NCBI GenBank assembly: GCA_001672075.1
Contig: LJOT01000003.1
Location: 1-48,794 of the forward strand
Length of the DNA stretch: 48,794 nucleotides
Origin: Anabaena sp. CRKS33
Lineage (GTDB): Bacteria > Cyanobacteriota > Cyanobacteriia > Cyanobacteriales > Nostocaceae
Direction of reading: 5' to 3'
Each line of letters opens with the position of its first letter. Within the stretch, counting starts at the first letter, position 1. The notes beneath the pieces are model-generated. The model saw only the letters and a list, made by a program, of their open reading frames with translations. It was not told the origin of the DNA and ran no database searches. Shown in pieces: positions 41,865 to 48,794 of this stretch. Position numbers and translations under genes: made by a program.

Positions 41865-42701
41865 ATGCTAACTACAAAAAATCAAATTCAATACTTAAAT
41901 TCATCTCTGGAATTTGCAGTTTCAACAACGCCTGCCAAAATTGATATTATTGGCTTTCCTGTTACTGCTTTACCTTTTGAGGTACAAATAAATATCATAT
42001 TAGAATGGGCGATGAATAAAGTCAGCAAAGTTATTTGCGTCTCAAATACTCATATGCTTGTAGAGGCTTATTGGCATCCAGAGTTTTCCTTGGTTTTAAA
42101 GAGTGCGGATATTGTGACTCCTGACGGAATGCCGTTGGTTTGGATGTTGAAACTAATGGGTGTACACGCTCAAAACCGCGTTGCTGGTATGGATATTCTT
42201 TTATCTTTGTGTAAATTAACTCCACTAAGAAACATTCATCTTTTTTTCTTAGGTGCTGATGTAGTAACTCTAGAGAAGATGAGAAGGAAGTTAGAGCGTG
42301 TCTTTCCAAATGTAAAAATTGCTGGCATGGAGCCTTTTCCATTTCGTCCACTCACACACGCAGAGGACGAAGCTATTATCAAAAAGATTCATGATAGTGA
42401 GGCGGGAATAGTTTTAGTGGCTTTAGGATGTCCAAAACAGGAGTTATGGATGAACCAACACAAAAACAAAGTTCAGGCTGTGATGATTGGTTTGGGGGGG
42501 GCATTTCCTGTCTTTGCAGGAAGTTATAAAAGAGCGCCTTATTGGATACGTCATTTAGGTTGTGAGTGGTTATATCGTTTGATTCAAGAACCATTGAGAC
42601 TATTTAGTCGCTACAGTAAAACTATCCCAACTTTTATGTGGTTAGCTTTAAAGCAAATCTTAAATTTGGCTCTAAGTAGGTTTACTACGAATTTACTGTA
42701 A
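41865..42701 (+). CDS. WecG/TagA/CpsF-family glycosyltransferase (GT26)
   Basis: A 278-residue GT26 enzyme, membrane-associated, that transfers a ManNAc-like sugar to a lipid-linked acceptor early in glycan assembly. Family marks are FPVTALPFEVQINIILEW, VSNTHMLVEAYWHPEF, IVTPDGMPLVWMLKLMG (the conserved Thr and Asp of the active site) and RVAGMDI, then VALGCPKQELWMNQHK and GLGGAFPVFAGSYKRAPYWIRHLGCEWLYRL with its C-terminal arginines. It follows the Wzc gene by 120 bp on the same strand. The spacer contains GTTCCCTG heptamer-like repeats. Confidence 0.92.
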   Translation: MLTTKNQIQYLNSSLEFAVSTTPAKIDIIGFPVTALPFEVQINIILEWAMNKVSKVICVSNTHMLVEAYWHPEFSLVLKSADIVTPDGMPLVWMLKLMGVHAQNRVAGMDILLSLCKLTPLRNIHLFFLGADVVTLEKMRRKLERVFPNVKIAGMEPFPFRPLTHAEDEAIIKKIHDSEAGIVLVALGCPKQELWMNQHKNKVQAVMIGLGGAFPVFAGSYKRAPYWIRHLGCEWLYRLIQEPLRLFSRYSKTIPTFMWLALKQILNLALSRFTTNLL

Positions 42702-42739
42702 GTGATTAGTGATTAGTTGTTGGTTATTCATTGTCAATT

Positions 42740-42844
42740 AAGTAGGTTAACACAATAAAGGCAAAGTAAAGAAACGTAAAATCGCTGAAAACCTATTTAC
42801 TCTTGCCTCTTGCCATGACGACAATTTTTAACGCCAATTTACTT
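42740..42844 (-). mobile_element. 105-bp MITE, full copy (reverse orientation)
   Basis: Starts AAGTAGGTTAACAC and ends AACGCCAATTTACTT; its reverse complement aligns along its length with 44607-44715, sharing blocks such as GGTTTTCAGCGATTTTAC and TTAAAAATTGTCGT. Nothing inside codes for protein. It lies between convergent genes. Confidence 0.8.
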
Positions 42845-42852
42845 AGTAATTA

Positions 42853-43782
42853 CTAATTAGTATCTTTTAAAAACTGCAAAATTGCTGCATTGACAACATC
42901 AGCAGCACCAGTGGAGGCATCATGATAACAATTTTGCAAAATTTGTAAACGAGAATTAGGTAGATATTGATGTAATTTTTCTCCATGACTAACAGGAAAC
43001 CAACTATCTTGATCACCCCATAAAATTAAAGTTGGACATTGAATATTTTTGAGATTTTTTTGAATATTACTTAACATATTAGGCTGATTTGTGCGGAAGT
43101 TCTCGATTTCTTTGGCAGCAATTTGTAATTCTTCGGCAACTTTGACCACAGTTCCAGGAATTTCAATAAATGGGTAAGTAATCCAATAAATATCTTCTTC
43201 TGTTAATAATGAGGGATCATATAATACCCTGCGTCTTTCTGTTCCCATAACTTCTCTAACTAAAGGTGCAAACCAATATGCTAGACGTAAATAATCAATT
43301 GCATGGATGATTTCTATTGGTGTTTGTGCCAGCAAATCCATAGCCCAATGAGGTAATGTTTCTGTGAAAATAGGAGCATTAATGACTACTAAACGTCCGA
43401 TTAAATGAGGACTGACACCAGCTAATCCCAGTGAAATTAATGCCCCTATAGATTCGGCTACAATTATCGGTGGTTCATCACATAAACCCTGAATAATGCG
43501 TTTTAATTCAATAATTTGATGTCCATTTTCTTCTCGACGAGATACAGGCTTTTCCGAAAAACCAAAACCTTTAAAATCACAACAAATTACCCGAAAATGT
43601 TGAGATAATGGCTGAATACTAAGCCGCCAATTATAACTCCAACTGCCTAAACCATGTAATAAAATTAGTGGTTTACCTGTACCTTTTTCACCATAGGCTA
43701 TTTGAATTGGATAACCTTGAGAATCGGTAATAGTGAGATTTTGCTGCCCTTGAGGAAAATTATCTTGCCACCAATCTTTCAT
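42853..43782 (-). CDS. Alpha/beta-fold hydrolase
   Basis: A 309-residue cytoplasmic alpha/beta hydrolase. PLILLHGLGSWSYNWR (~37-52) forms the oxyanion region and DFKGFGFSEKP the following loop. The nucleophile elbow AESIGALISL (~104-113) has Ser with Glu before it, a slight variant of GxSxG. The acid is in WGDQDSWFP (~252-260) and the His in CYHDAS (~285). Relatives in cyanobacteria are broadly annotated as hydrolases or chlorophyll-a/b-hydrolase-like; substrate unknown. It follows the DUF4112 gene by 19 bp and its 3' end is 8 bp from a MITE. Confidence 0.88.
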   Translation of the reverse strand: MKDWWQDNFPQGQQNLTITDSQGYPIQIAYGEKGTGKPLILLHGLGSWSYNWRLSIQPLSQHFRVICCDFKGFGFSEKPVSRREENGHQIIELKRIIQGLCDEPPIIVAESIGALISLGLAGVSPHLIGRLVVINAPIFTETLPHWAMDLLAQTPIEIIHAIDYLRLAYWFAPLVREVMGTERRRVLYDPSLLTEEDIYWITYPFIEIPGTVVKVAEELQIAAKEIENFRTNQPNMLSNIQKNLKNIQCPTLILWGDQDSWFPVSHGEKLHQYLPNSRLQILQNCYHDASTGAADVVNAAILQFLKDTN

Positions 43783-43801
43783 AATCTTATGTAGGAGTAA
43801 T

Positions 43802-44305
43802 TTAACTACCAGTGATAACTTGCCATAATATTCTTATTAATATCACGGGGATGGATATTAAGACAATAGCAAGGATAAATAAGCCGATAATCAACAGGAA
43901 GATAAAGGAGTTATTTGCTTTTTTGTTTTTGCGAGGATCTTTTAAGGCTTCTTCTAATAAAATGATATTATAATTATTAGCTTTCCAGGCAAAATCAAAC
44001 AAGTCTCCTAACATGGGAATAGAGCCAACTAAGGAATCAATAATCACATTTATGACCATCCTTCCTAATGTAGCTGTAGATAAACCTAATTGTGCGGCTT
44101 CAATGATAATATAAAAGGAAAATATTAGTCCTAAAGCATCACCACCTACGGGTATTAATCCAATGATTGGATCTAAACCGATTCCCACTTGTGTTCCGGG
44201 AATGGTAATTATATTATCTAATATTTTACTAATTTGACGTAAACGTTTTAATCGAGGTGCATAACCATTAGGTGTAATAGAAAAGTGTTCAGGAGAATTA
44301 GGCAT
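43802..44305 (-). CDS. DUF4112-family membrane protein
   Basis: A 167-residue protein recognised as DUF4112 by IPGTQVGIGLDPIIGLIPVGGDALGL and SIPMLGDLFDFAWKAN, two glycine- and proline-containing helical hairpins. A C-terminal hydrophobic segment of about 30 residues (FIFLLIIGLFILAIVLISIPVILIRILW) forms at least one membrane helix. The family has no known function. It probably forms a two-gene unit with the alpha/beta hydrolase downstream. Confidence 0.88.
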   Translation of the reverse strand: MPNSPEHFSITPNGYAPRLKRLRQISKILDNIITIPGTQVGIGLDPIIGLIPVGGDALGLIFSFYIIIEAAQLGLSTATLGRMVINVIIDSLVGSIPMLGDLFDFAWKANNYNIILLEEALKDPRKNKKANNSFIFLLIIGLFILAIVLISIPVILIRILWQVITGS

Positions 44306-44329
44306 TATTCATGATTTCCGATATTGATT

Positions 44330-44436
44330 AAGTAGGTTGGCGTTAAAAATTGTCGTTATGATAAGGGAACAGGGAACAGGTTTTGGGCAACTTTACTTTT
44401 CGTTACTTATGTCGGTTTTTTTCCGTTCACTTACTT
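44330..44436 (+). mobile_element. 107-bp MITE, full copy
   Basis: Starts AAGTAGGTTGGCGTTAAAAA and ends CACTTACTT. Interior sequence is more diverged than in the other copies and includes AGGGAACAGGGAACAG. It belongs to the same family as 42740-42844 and 44607-44715. Confidence 0.75.
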
Positions 44437-44438
44437 GA

Positions 44439-44490
44439 CTCTACTGCCTTTAATTTGTATAATTATAGTGGGCAAGATGCCCGCACCACA
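44439..44490. repeat. Dispersed repeat copy B, partial (GCGGGCA hairpin family)
   Basis: The shared tract CTTTAATTTGTATAATTATA is followed by GTGGGCA-AGA-TGCCCGC and ACCACA. The distal part present in copies A and C (ending GTACAATTTAGCTG) is replaced by unrelated sequence, so this copy is truncated. It directly abuts the MITE ending at 44436. Confidence 0.75.
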
Positions 44491-44606
44491 GGATATGGCT
44501 AGATGAAGATGATCAAATCTAAGTGTGTAAAACCTTAGTTTAGCACATTTGATAGTAGAAAATAAGGATGCAGATGGTTAATTAACAGTAGCAATTATTG
44601 TTGAGT

Positions 44607-44715
44607 AAGTAGGTTGGCGTTTAAAATTGTCGTTATAACATTAGGCAAAAGTCAAGAGGTTTTCAGCGATTTTACATTTCTTTACCCAGTTTGGTTTTTT
44701 CATGCCAACTTACTT
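44607..44715 (+). mobile_element. 109-bp MITE, full copy
   Basis: Starts AAGTAGGTTGGCGTTTAAAA and ends ATGCCAACTTACTT, making terminal inverted repeats of about 11 bases (AAGTAGGTTGG / CCAACTTACTT with one mismatch). Internal GGTTTTCAGCGATTTTAC is shared with the copy at 42740. The 44306-44780 gap is made almost entirely of this element, the copy at 44330 and the repeat between them. Confidence 0.8.
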
Positions 44716-44780
44716 GTACGAGATAAATGTCTCAAATTTTGTAGTAATATGTATTAAGGGAATGGAATTATATTTATGTT

Positions 44781-45365
44781 ATGGTTCAAATTACTCAAGC
44801 ACCAGTCAATTATTTTTCCTTTGCAGATTACTATGCCTATGATGATGGTACTGGAAATCGCTATGAATTAGTGGATGGAGAATTAGTTTTAATGCCACCA
44901 GAATCAATTTTTAACTCCGATGTATCAAGACGACTTTTATTTGGATTGTATAAATTTATTCCTCATCATCTGTTAGCATATAAAGAGATTATGATTGAGG
45001 TAAGTGGACGTAGGGCTAAGGTACGAATCCCTGATTTATTAGTTTTGGGTGAAGAATGTCGCGCTGCTTTAGAAACTACGAACAGAGGAACAATTACCCA
45101 TGATATGCCACCACCATTAATAGCAATAGAGGTGGTATCTCCTGGTACTGAAAATGAAGTAAGAGACTATCGTTTCAAACGTTCTGAATATGCAGCCAGG
45201 GGAATTGCTGAATATTGGATTGTTGACCCTGTACAGAACAAAATTACAGTTTTATCTTTAGTAGAAGGCTTTTATGAGGAGTTTATCTATACAGGTGATG
45301 ATTTGATTAAAAGTGCAGTATTTCCAGAAATTGAGATTAAGGTAAGTGATATTCTTGTTCCTTGA
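44781..45365 (+). CDS. Uma2-family endonuclease-like protein (DUF820, PD-(D/E)XK fold)
   Basis: A 194-residue Uma2 protein. YELVDGELVLMPP (~27-39), RIPDLLVLGEECR (~81-93, catalytic Asp in the PD element) and IAIEVVSPGTENEVRDYRFKRSEYAARGIAEYWIVDP (approximately 112-148) with the E, D and K of the restriction-endonuclease fold are intact. These genes are very numerous in filamentous cyanobacteria; their biological role is not settled. It stands alone between repeat-rich spacers, which is typical for the family. ATG at 44781; no strong ribosome binding site. Confidence 0.9.
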   Translation: MVQITQAPVNYFSFADYYAYDDGTGNRYELVDGELVLMPPESIFNSDVSRRLLFGLYKFIPHHLLAYKEIMIEVSGRRAKVRIPDLLVLGEECRAALETTNRGTITHDMPPPLIAIEVVSPGTENEVRDYRFKRSEYAARGIAEYWIVDPVQNKITVLSLVEGFYEEFIYTGDDLIKSAVFPEIEIKVSDILVP

Positions 45366-45433
45366 ATTAAACCTTAAGAACGGGGTTTCAATGAAGGCAA
45401 AATGATCGCCTTTGTTTAGAATATCCTAGAATC

Positions 45434-45551
45434 AGCTGTACTGTATTTAATTTGTATAATTATAGCGGGATTTAATTTGTATAATTATAGCGGGCAGGAT
45501 GCCCGCACCACAATATCTAGCCATGTTAGGTAGGATTGTACAATTTAGCTG
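45434..45551. repeat. Dispersed repeat copy C (GCGGGCA hairpin family) with an internal tandem duplication
   Basis: From AGCTGTACTG to GTACAATTTAGCTG, 118 bp against 89 bp for copy A. The extra length comes mostly from an exact 25-bp tandem duplication (45445-45469 and 45470-45494). The hairpin GCGGGCA-GGA-TGCCCGC follows. The right end plus flank forms a palindrome AGCTGTT-T-AACAGCT (45547-45561). Confidence 0.85.
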
Positions 45552-45566
45552 TTTAACAGCTTAGAA

Positions 45567-45601
45567 TAAGCGATAGCGAAGCACTGCCCGGAAATCGCTT
45601 A
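45567..45601. repeat. Palindromic dispersed repeat downstream of thrC
   Basis: Arms TAAGCGAT (45567-45574) and ATCGCTTA (45594-45601) enclose AGCGAAGCACTGCCCGGAA. It shares AGCGATAGCGAAGC with the intragenic copies at 31161 and 20397. Read from the minus strand it follows the thrC stop and could stabilise that 3' end. Confidence 0.7.
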
Positions 45602-45640
45602 TTTCAATCATTAAAACCTGTTACAAATCCTAAAATTTGC

Positions 45641-46741
45641 TCAAAATCCCATGGCTTCTGCAACAGCTTTCACATCTGCTGCAATCCCCTGTTTAAATTG
45701 GGCATGACTGTGTTTAATAGCGGTATCTGGGTCTTTCAAACCATTACCAGTGAGGACACAAACCACGGTTGCACCGGTGGGAACTTCGTCTTTTACCTGT
45801 AACAATCCTGCCACAGAAGCTGCACTAGCAGGTTCACAGAAAATCCCTTCTGATGATGCTAATAAACGGTAAGCGTCGAGAATCTCCTCGTCAGTCACAG
45901 CCCGGAAACTGCCTTGACTGGCTGTTTGTGCCGCAATGGCCTTATCCCAACTGGCAGGATTACCAATTCTAATGGCTGTAGCGAGGGTTTCAGGATGTGC
46001 CACTGGTTGACCATTGACCAAGGGTGCAGCCCCAGCGGCTTGAAAACCCATCATTTTCGGGAGGCGATCGCATTTACCATGTTGATGGTATTGACAAAAA
46101 CCCATCCAATATGCTGTAATATTGCCGGCATTGCCCACGGGAATACATAGCCAATCGGGGGCATCACCTAAAACATCAACAACTTCAAAAGCACCAGTTT
46201 TTTGCCCTTCTAAACGGTACGGATTTACAGAATTTACTAAAGTAATGGGATATTGATCCGCCATTTCCCGGACAATTTCCAGAGCGCGGTCAAAATTGCC
46301 TTGAATTGCTAGCACCTCAGCCCCATAAAGTAACGCTTGTGCCAACTTTCCCAAAGCCACGTAACCATCAGGAATTAATACAAAGGGGCGCATCCCACCT
46401 CTTCTAGCATAGGCAGCGGCAGCGGCGGAGGTATTACCAGTGCTGGCACAAATTACAGCCTTAGCACCCGCTTCTGCTGCTTTTGAAATTGCCATTGTCA
46501 TTCCCCGGTCTTTGAAGCTACCAGTGGGGTTAAGACCATCATATTTGACATACACCTTCACCTGTCTGCCAATACGTTCAGCGATGGCTGGCACGGGAAT
46601 CAAAGGTGTGTTACCTTCCAAGAGAGTCACCACGGGGGTTTTTTCGCTGACAGGCAAGTATTGACGATAGGCTTGTATTAGCCCTGGCCAAGGTTGGCAA
46701 TGAGATTTAGCAGCAGACAGGCTCAAAGTCACGGGATTCAA
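45641..46741 (-). CDS. thrC: Threonine synthase
   Basis: Threonine synthase converts O-phospho-L-homoserine to threonine with pyridoxal phosphate. The fold-type II features are [19 protein letters not shown] (~42-60), the PLP lysine in [11 protein letters not shown] (~71-81), [18 protein letters not shown] (phosphate-contacting loop), [12 protein letters not shown] and [13 protein letters not shown] near the C-terminus. At 366 residues it is the short, plant- and Bacillus-like class without the N-terminal extension of the E. coli enzyme. The ATG at 46741 gives the conserved short N-terminus. It is divergent from a small gene on the plus strand. Confidence 0.95.
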   Translation of the reverse strand: MNPVTLSLSAAKSHCQPWPGLIQAYRQYLPVSEKTPVVTLLEGNTPLIPVPAIAERIGRQVKVYVKYDGLNPTGSFKDRGMTMAISKAAEAGAKAVICASTGNTSAAAAAYARRGGMRPFVLIPDGYVALGKLAQALLYGAEVLAIQGNFDRALEIVREMADQYPITLVNSVNPYRLEGQKTGAFEVVDVLGDAPDWLCIPVGNAGNITAYWMGFCQYHQHGKCDRLPKMMGFQAAGAAPLVNGQPVAHPETLATAIRIGNPASWDKAIAAQTASQGSFRAVTDEEILDAYRLLASSEGIFCEPASAASVAGLLQVKDEVPTGATVVCVLTGNGLKDPDTAIKHSHAQFKQGIAADVKAVAEAMGF

Positions 46742-46925
46742 AATTTATTAATTAAGGATTTGGGATCAGGAATGCTTTTAGTACAAGTATTCCACATTTC
46801 AAGTCATAATCTTAGTTGTGGGACATCTTCACCAAGAGCGGAGAGGATAATGACCACATTTGTAATTTATTAGAGTATATGATGAAAACTAAACAATATT
46901 TTAACAAAGCTAGGGATTAGCATGA

Positions 46926-46954
46926 TTGGCATATTATAATTATAATATTTATAA
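46926..46954 (+). promoter_or_regulatory. Possible promoter of the 66-residue protein gene
   Basis: TTGGCA (46926-46931), a 17-base spacer rich in TATAAT-like steps, then TTATAA (46949-46954). Transcription would begin about 17-20 bases before the ATG, leaving a very short leader with no clear Shine-Dalgarno. Confidence 0.4.
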
Positions 46955-46978
46955 CTAATGGTGTGAGTTAAGTTTGTA

Positions 46979-47179
46979 ATGTCAACAACTATGTCTACTA
47001 TGTCATCCAGTGTTTCCGAATGCGAATCCCACGTTAACCTAGTTAAGAAGTTAACTAAGGCTTATTATCAGGACGATCAGCAAGTCAAGTTTATGAACTT
47101 ACAAGCGGAGGTAGATTCTCTTCTAGAGCAACTGCAAAATCTCAAAAGCGAACTGGAAGTTCCTAGAGAGGAAGATTGA
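46979..47179 (+). CDS. Small coiled-coil protein of unknown function
   Basis: A 66-residue acidic protein. After a serine- and threonine-rich start (MSTTMSTMSSSVSECESHV) comes a helical region VKKLTKAYYQDDQQVKFMNL and then a leucine-heptad stretch LQAEVDSLLEQLQNLKSEL, which suggests a short coiled coil and dimerisation. It resembles small conserved cyanobacterial proteins of unknown function. A second in-frame ATG is at codon 5. A hairpin follows 16 bp after the stop. Confidence 0.7.
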   Translation: MSTTMSTMSSSVSECESHVNLVKKLTKAYYQDDQQVKFMNLQAEVDSLLEQLQNLKSELEVPREED

Positions 47180-47195
47180 TAATCTCCTTTTCTAG

Positions 47196-47223
47196 GGGGG
47201 ATTCTACATTCAATAAATCCCCC
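47196..47223 (+). terminator. Hairpin after the 66-residue protein gene
   Basis: Eight-base arms GGGGGATT (47196-47203) and AATCCCCC (47216-47223) enclose a 12-base loop, 16 bases after the stop. No good T tract follows, so either a weak terminator or a 3'-end stabiliser. Confidence 0.55.
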
Positions 47224-47254
47224 ACTGGTCTTTAATACCTGAATTAAAAGACAC

Positions 47255-47314
47255 CAAAACCTAAAAACTTTTTGGGTGTCCTGTGAGCGTCAGCCGAATG
47301 GTGTTTAGGTTTTG
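47255..47314. repeat. Inverted repeat with 11-bp arms upstream of the malic enzyme gene
   Basis: CAAAACCTAAA (47255-47265) and TTTAGGTTTTG (47304-47314) are perfect complements; a smaller GACACC/GGTGTC pairing (47250-47255 with 47275-47280) lies inside and competes. This could fold as alternate hairpins in the leader of the malic enzyme gene or be a dispersed repeat. The rest of the 47180-47543 gap shows no gene. Confidence 0.5.
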
Positions 47315-47543
47315 ATTCTGTGGGTTTTTGGGCCAATTTATGGTGAAATACTATCGTTACCGGGGCAGAGGACAGGGAGAAATGAATATAAAATAAGACT
47401 TAGGCAGGCAACACTTATAAGGTAATAAGTTCCGATACAACAGACTAGGGATAGTTTGATAAAGGTTGTGGGCTTTAATGAAAAATAAAATTTCACGTAG
47501 CAATTCAATATAAAATCTAAAATTTAAAATCGAAATTAGCTCC

Positions 47544-48794
47544 ATGACAAATCTGACTCCTAATTCTAGTTTTAGTGTCACCCTGCGCTTACAAATTCCC
47601 AATCGAGTGGGGATGTTAGCATCTGTTACGCAAGCGATCGCCTCCACAGGTGGTAATCTAGGACAAATTGATTTAATTGCACAAAATCGTCAAGAATCTA
47701 TACGTGATGTTACAGTTGATGCCGCCAGTACGGAACACGCAGAAACCATAGTGCAAGCGGTAAAAGAATTACCAGATATTCAGATAATTGATGTTTATGA
47801 CCGTACCTTTAATTTACATCGCGGTGGTAAAATCAGTATTGTCAGCAGAATTGCTCTCAAAAGTGTTTCTGATTTAGCAATGGCTTATACTCCAGGAGTC
47901 GGTCGGATTTGTAAAGCGATCGCCGAAAATCCAGAGGAAGTATACAATTTAACTATTAAACAGAATACAGTGGCCATCGTTACCGATGGTAGTGCTGTAT
48001 TAGGTTTGGGGAATTTGGGACCTGAAGCAGCTTTACCGGTCATGGAAGGAAAAGCCATGCTATTTAAAGAATTTGCTGGACTGGATGCTTTTCCTATCTG
48101 TTTGGATACTCAAGATGCTGATGAAATTGTCAAAGCTGTGAAAAATATCGCTCCTGTATTTGGTGGTGTGAATTTGGAGGATATTGCTGCACCGCGCTGT
48201 TTTGAAATTGAACAAAGATTACAAGCAGAATTAAATATACCGATATTCCATGATGATCAACATGGGACAGCAATTGTCACCTTAGCAGCCTTATTAAATT
48301 CTCTGAAACTTGTCCAGAAGTCCATTGCAGATGTCCGTATTGTCATTAATGGTGCTGGTGCGGCTGGGGTGGCCATTGCCCGTTTACTCCGCAAAGCAGG
48401 TGCAGAAACGATTTTGATGTGCGACTCTAAGGGCATTATTTCTACAAATCGCAGCGATTTAACCCCAGAAAAGCTGGAATTTGCCGTTAAAGCCCAAGGA
48501 ACTTTAGCGGGTGCAGTACAAGGGGCGGATGTATTTATTGGTGTCAGTGCGCCGGGAGTTTTGACACCGGAAATGGTGCAAGGAATGAGAAAAGATGCCA
48601 TCGTCTTTGCTATGGCCAATCCCATACCGGAAATCCAGCCAGAATTAGCCCCTAAAAACGTCGCTGTCATGGCTACGGGAAGAAGTGACTACCCGAACCA
48701 AATTAATAACGTCCTGGCGTTTCCAGGGGTGTTTCGTGGAGCTTTAGATTGTCGGGCGAGGAGGATTACTACTAATATGTGTTTAGAAGCGGCT
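47544..48794 (+). CDS. NAD(P)-dependent malic enzyme with N-terminal ACT domain (runs off the right edge)
   Basis: The frame is open for 417 codons to the window end. The first ~85 residues form an ACT domain (VTLRLQIPNRVGMLASVTQAI, then RDVTVDAAS), a ligand-binding regulatory module. The malic enzyme part follows: YTPGVG (~113-118, catalytic Tyr), EGKAML (~167-172, catalytic Lys), FHDDQHGTAIV (~234-244, metal site) and the dinucleotide-binding GAGAAG (~270-275). It decarboxylates malate to pyruvate. The ACT domain suggests allosteric control, perhaps by an amino acid. ATG at 47544; the C-terminal end is not in the window. Confidence 0.93.
   Translation, partial: MTNLTPNSSFSVTLRLQIPNRVGMLASVTQAIASTGGNLGQIDLIAQNRQESIRDVTVDAASTEHAETIVQAVKELPDIQIIDVYDRTFNLHRGGKISIVSRIALKSVSDLAMAYTPGVGRICKAIAENPEEVYNLTIKQNTVAIVTDGSAVLGLGNLGPEAALPVMEGKAMLFKEFAGLDAFPICLDTQDADEIVKAVKNIAPVFGGVNLEDIAAPRCFEIEQRLQAELNIPIFHDDQHGTAIVTLAALLNSLKLVQKSIADVRIVINGAGAAGVAIARLLRKAGAETILMCDSKGIISTNRSDLTPEKLEFAVKAQGTLAGAVQGADVFIGVSAPGVLTPEMVQGMRKDAIVFAMANPIPEIQPELAPKNVAVMATGRSDYPNQINNVLAFPGVFRGALDCRARRITTNMCLEAA

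Noticed and set aside
47357..47647. 96-residue minus-strand reading frame
   Set aside because: It overlaps the start of the malic enzyme gene and its product is low-complexity hydrophobic text with no domain; the plus-strand gene with an ACT domain is certain.

Overview
The window reads as chromosomal DNA of a filamentous, Nostocales-type cyanobacterium (Anabaena/Dolichospermum/Nostoc-like; genus is inference). The signs are many copies of the HIP1 octamer GCGATCGC inside genes, short heptamer tandem repeats, small dispersed palindromic repeats, a btpA-type photosystem I biogenesis gene, and the rimO-crhR pair known from cyanobacteria. There is no transposase, tRNA, rRNA or CRISPR array.

Left part (1-13.2 kb), mostly housekeeping: the 5' end of btpA (minus); a long structured leader followed by rimO and the DEAD-box RNA helicase gene crhR (plus); a 205-bp MITE; a 5'-truncated RTX/Calx-beta gene remnant; recG with a small HEPN-like gene after it (minus); a conserved cyanobacterial protein; the rpsB-tsf operon (minus) with an intercistronic hairpin and a terminator; ddl and a small membrane protein gene (plus). 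A 645-bp gap after that ends in a strong terminator that no gene explains.

Middle part (13.8-42.7 kb): one large surface-polysaccharide locus. Nineteen intact genes and one gene fragment lie on the minus strand from 39115 down to 13839, many overlapping by 1-13 bp. The upstream half makes activated sugars: a WbpD-like N-acetyltransferase, a Gfo/Idh/MocA oxidoreductase, two DegT-type aminotransferases, an MBL-fold protein resembling the hydrolase part of CMP-sialate hydroxylase, an unrecognised two-lobed Rossmann-like protein, a sugar N-formyltransferase and an NAD-dependent epimerase. The downstream half assembles and exports: GT8, GT4, GT2 and GT11 glycosyltransferases, two methyltransferases, a PglK/MsbA-like ABC flippase and a Wzy/O-antigen-ligase-like membrane protein. 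Divergent on the plus strand are a Wzc-type chain-length regulator/kinase (BY-kinase) without a tyrosine tail and a WecG/TagA/CpsF glycosyltransferase. The likely product is a branched acidic or amino-sugar polysaccharide carrying N-acetyl, N-formyl, O-methyl and fucosyl groups. No initiating phosphoglycosyltransferase and no Wza-type porin is in the window.

Right part (42.7-48.8 kb): an alpha/beta hydrolase and a DUF4112 membrane protein (minus), a Uma2-family nuclease-like gene (plus), threonine synthase (minus), a 66-residue coiled-coil protein (plus), and a malic enzyme with an N-terminal ACT domain that runs off the window (plus). The spacers here are packed with two dispersed repeat families: a 105-109 bp MITE with three full copies and one partial, and a GCGGGCA-hairpin repeat with three copies in the window. 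The main points for follow-up are the sugar-modifying module with its unrecognised enzyme, the in-frame dispersed-repeat insertions inside two polysaccharide enzymes, the structured rimO-crhR leader, and the orphan terminator at 13.6 kb.
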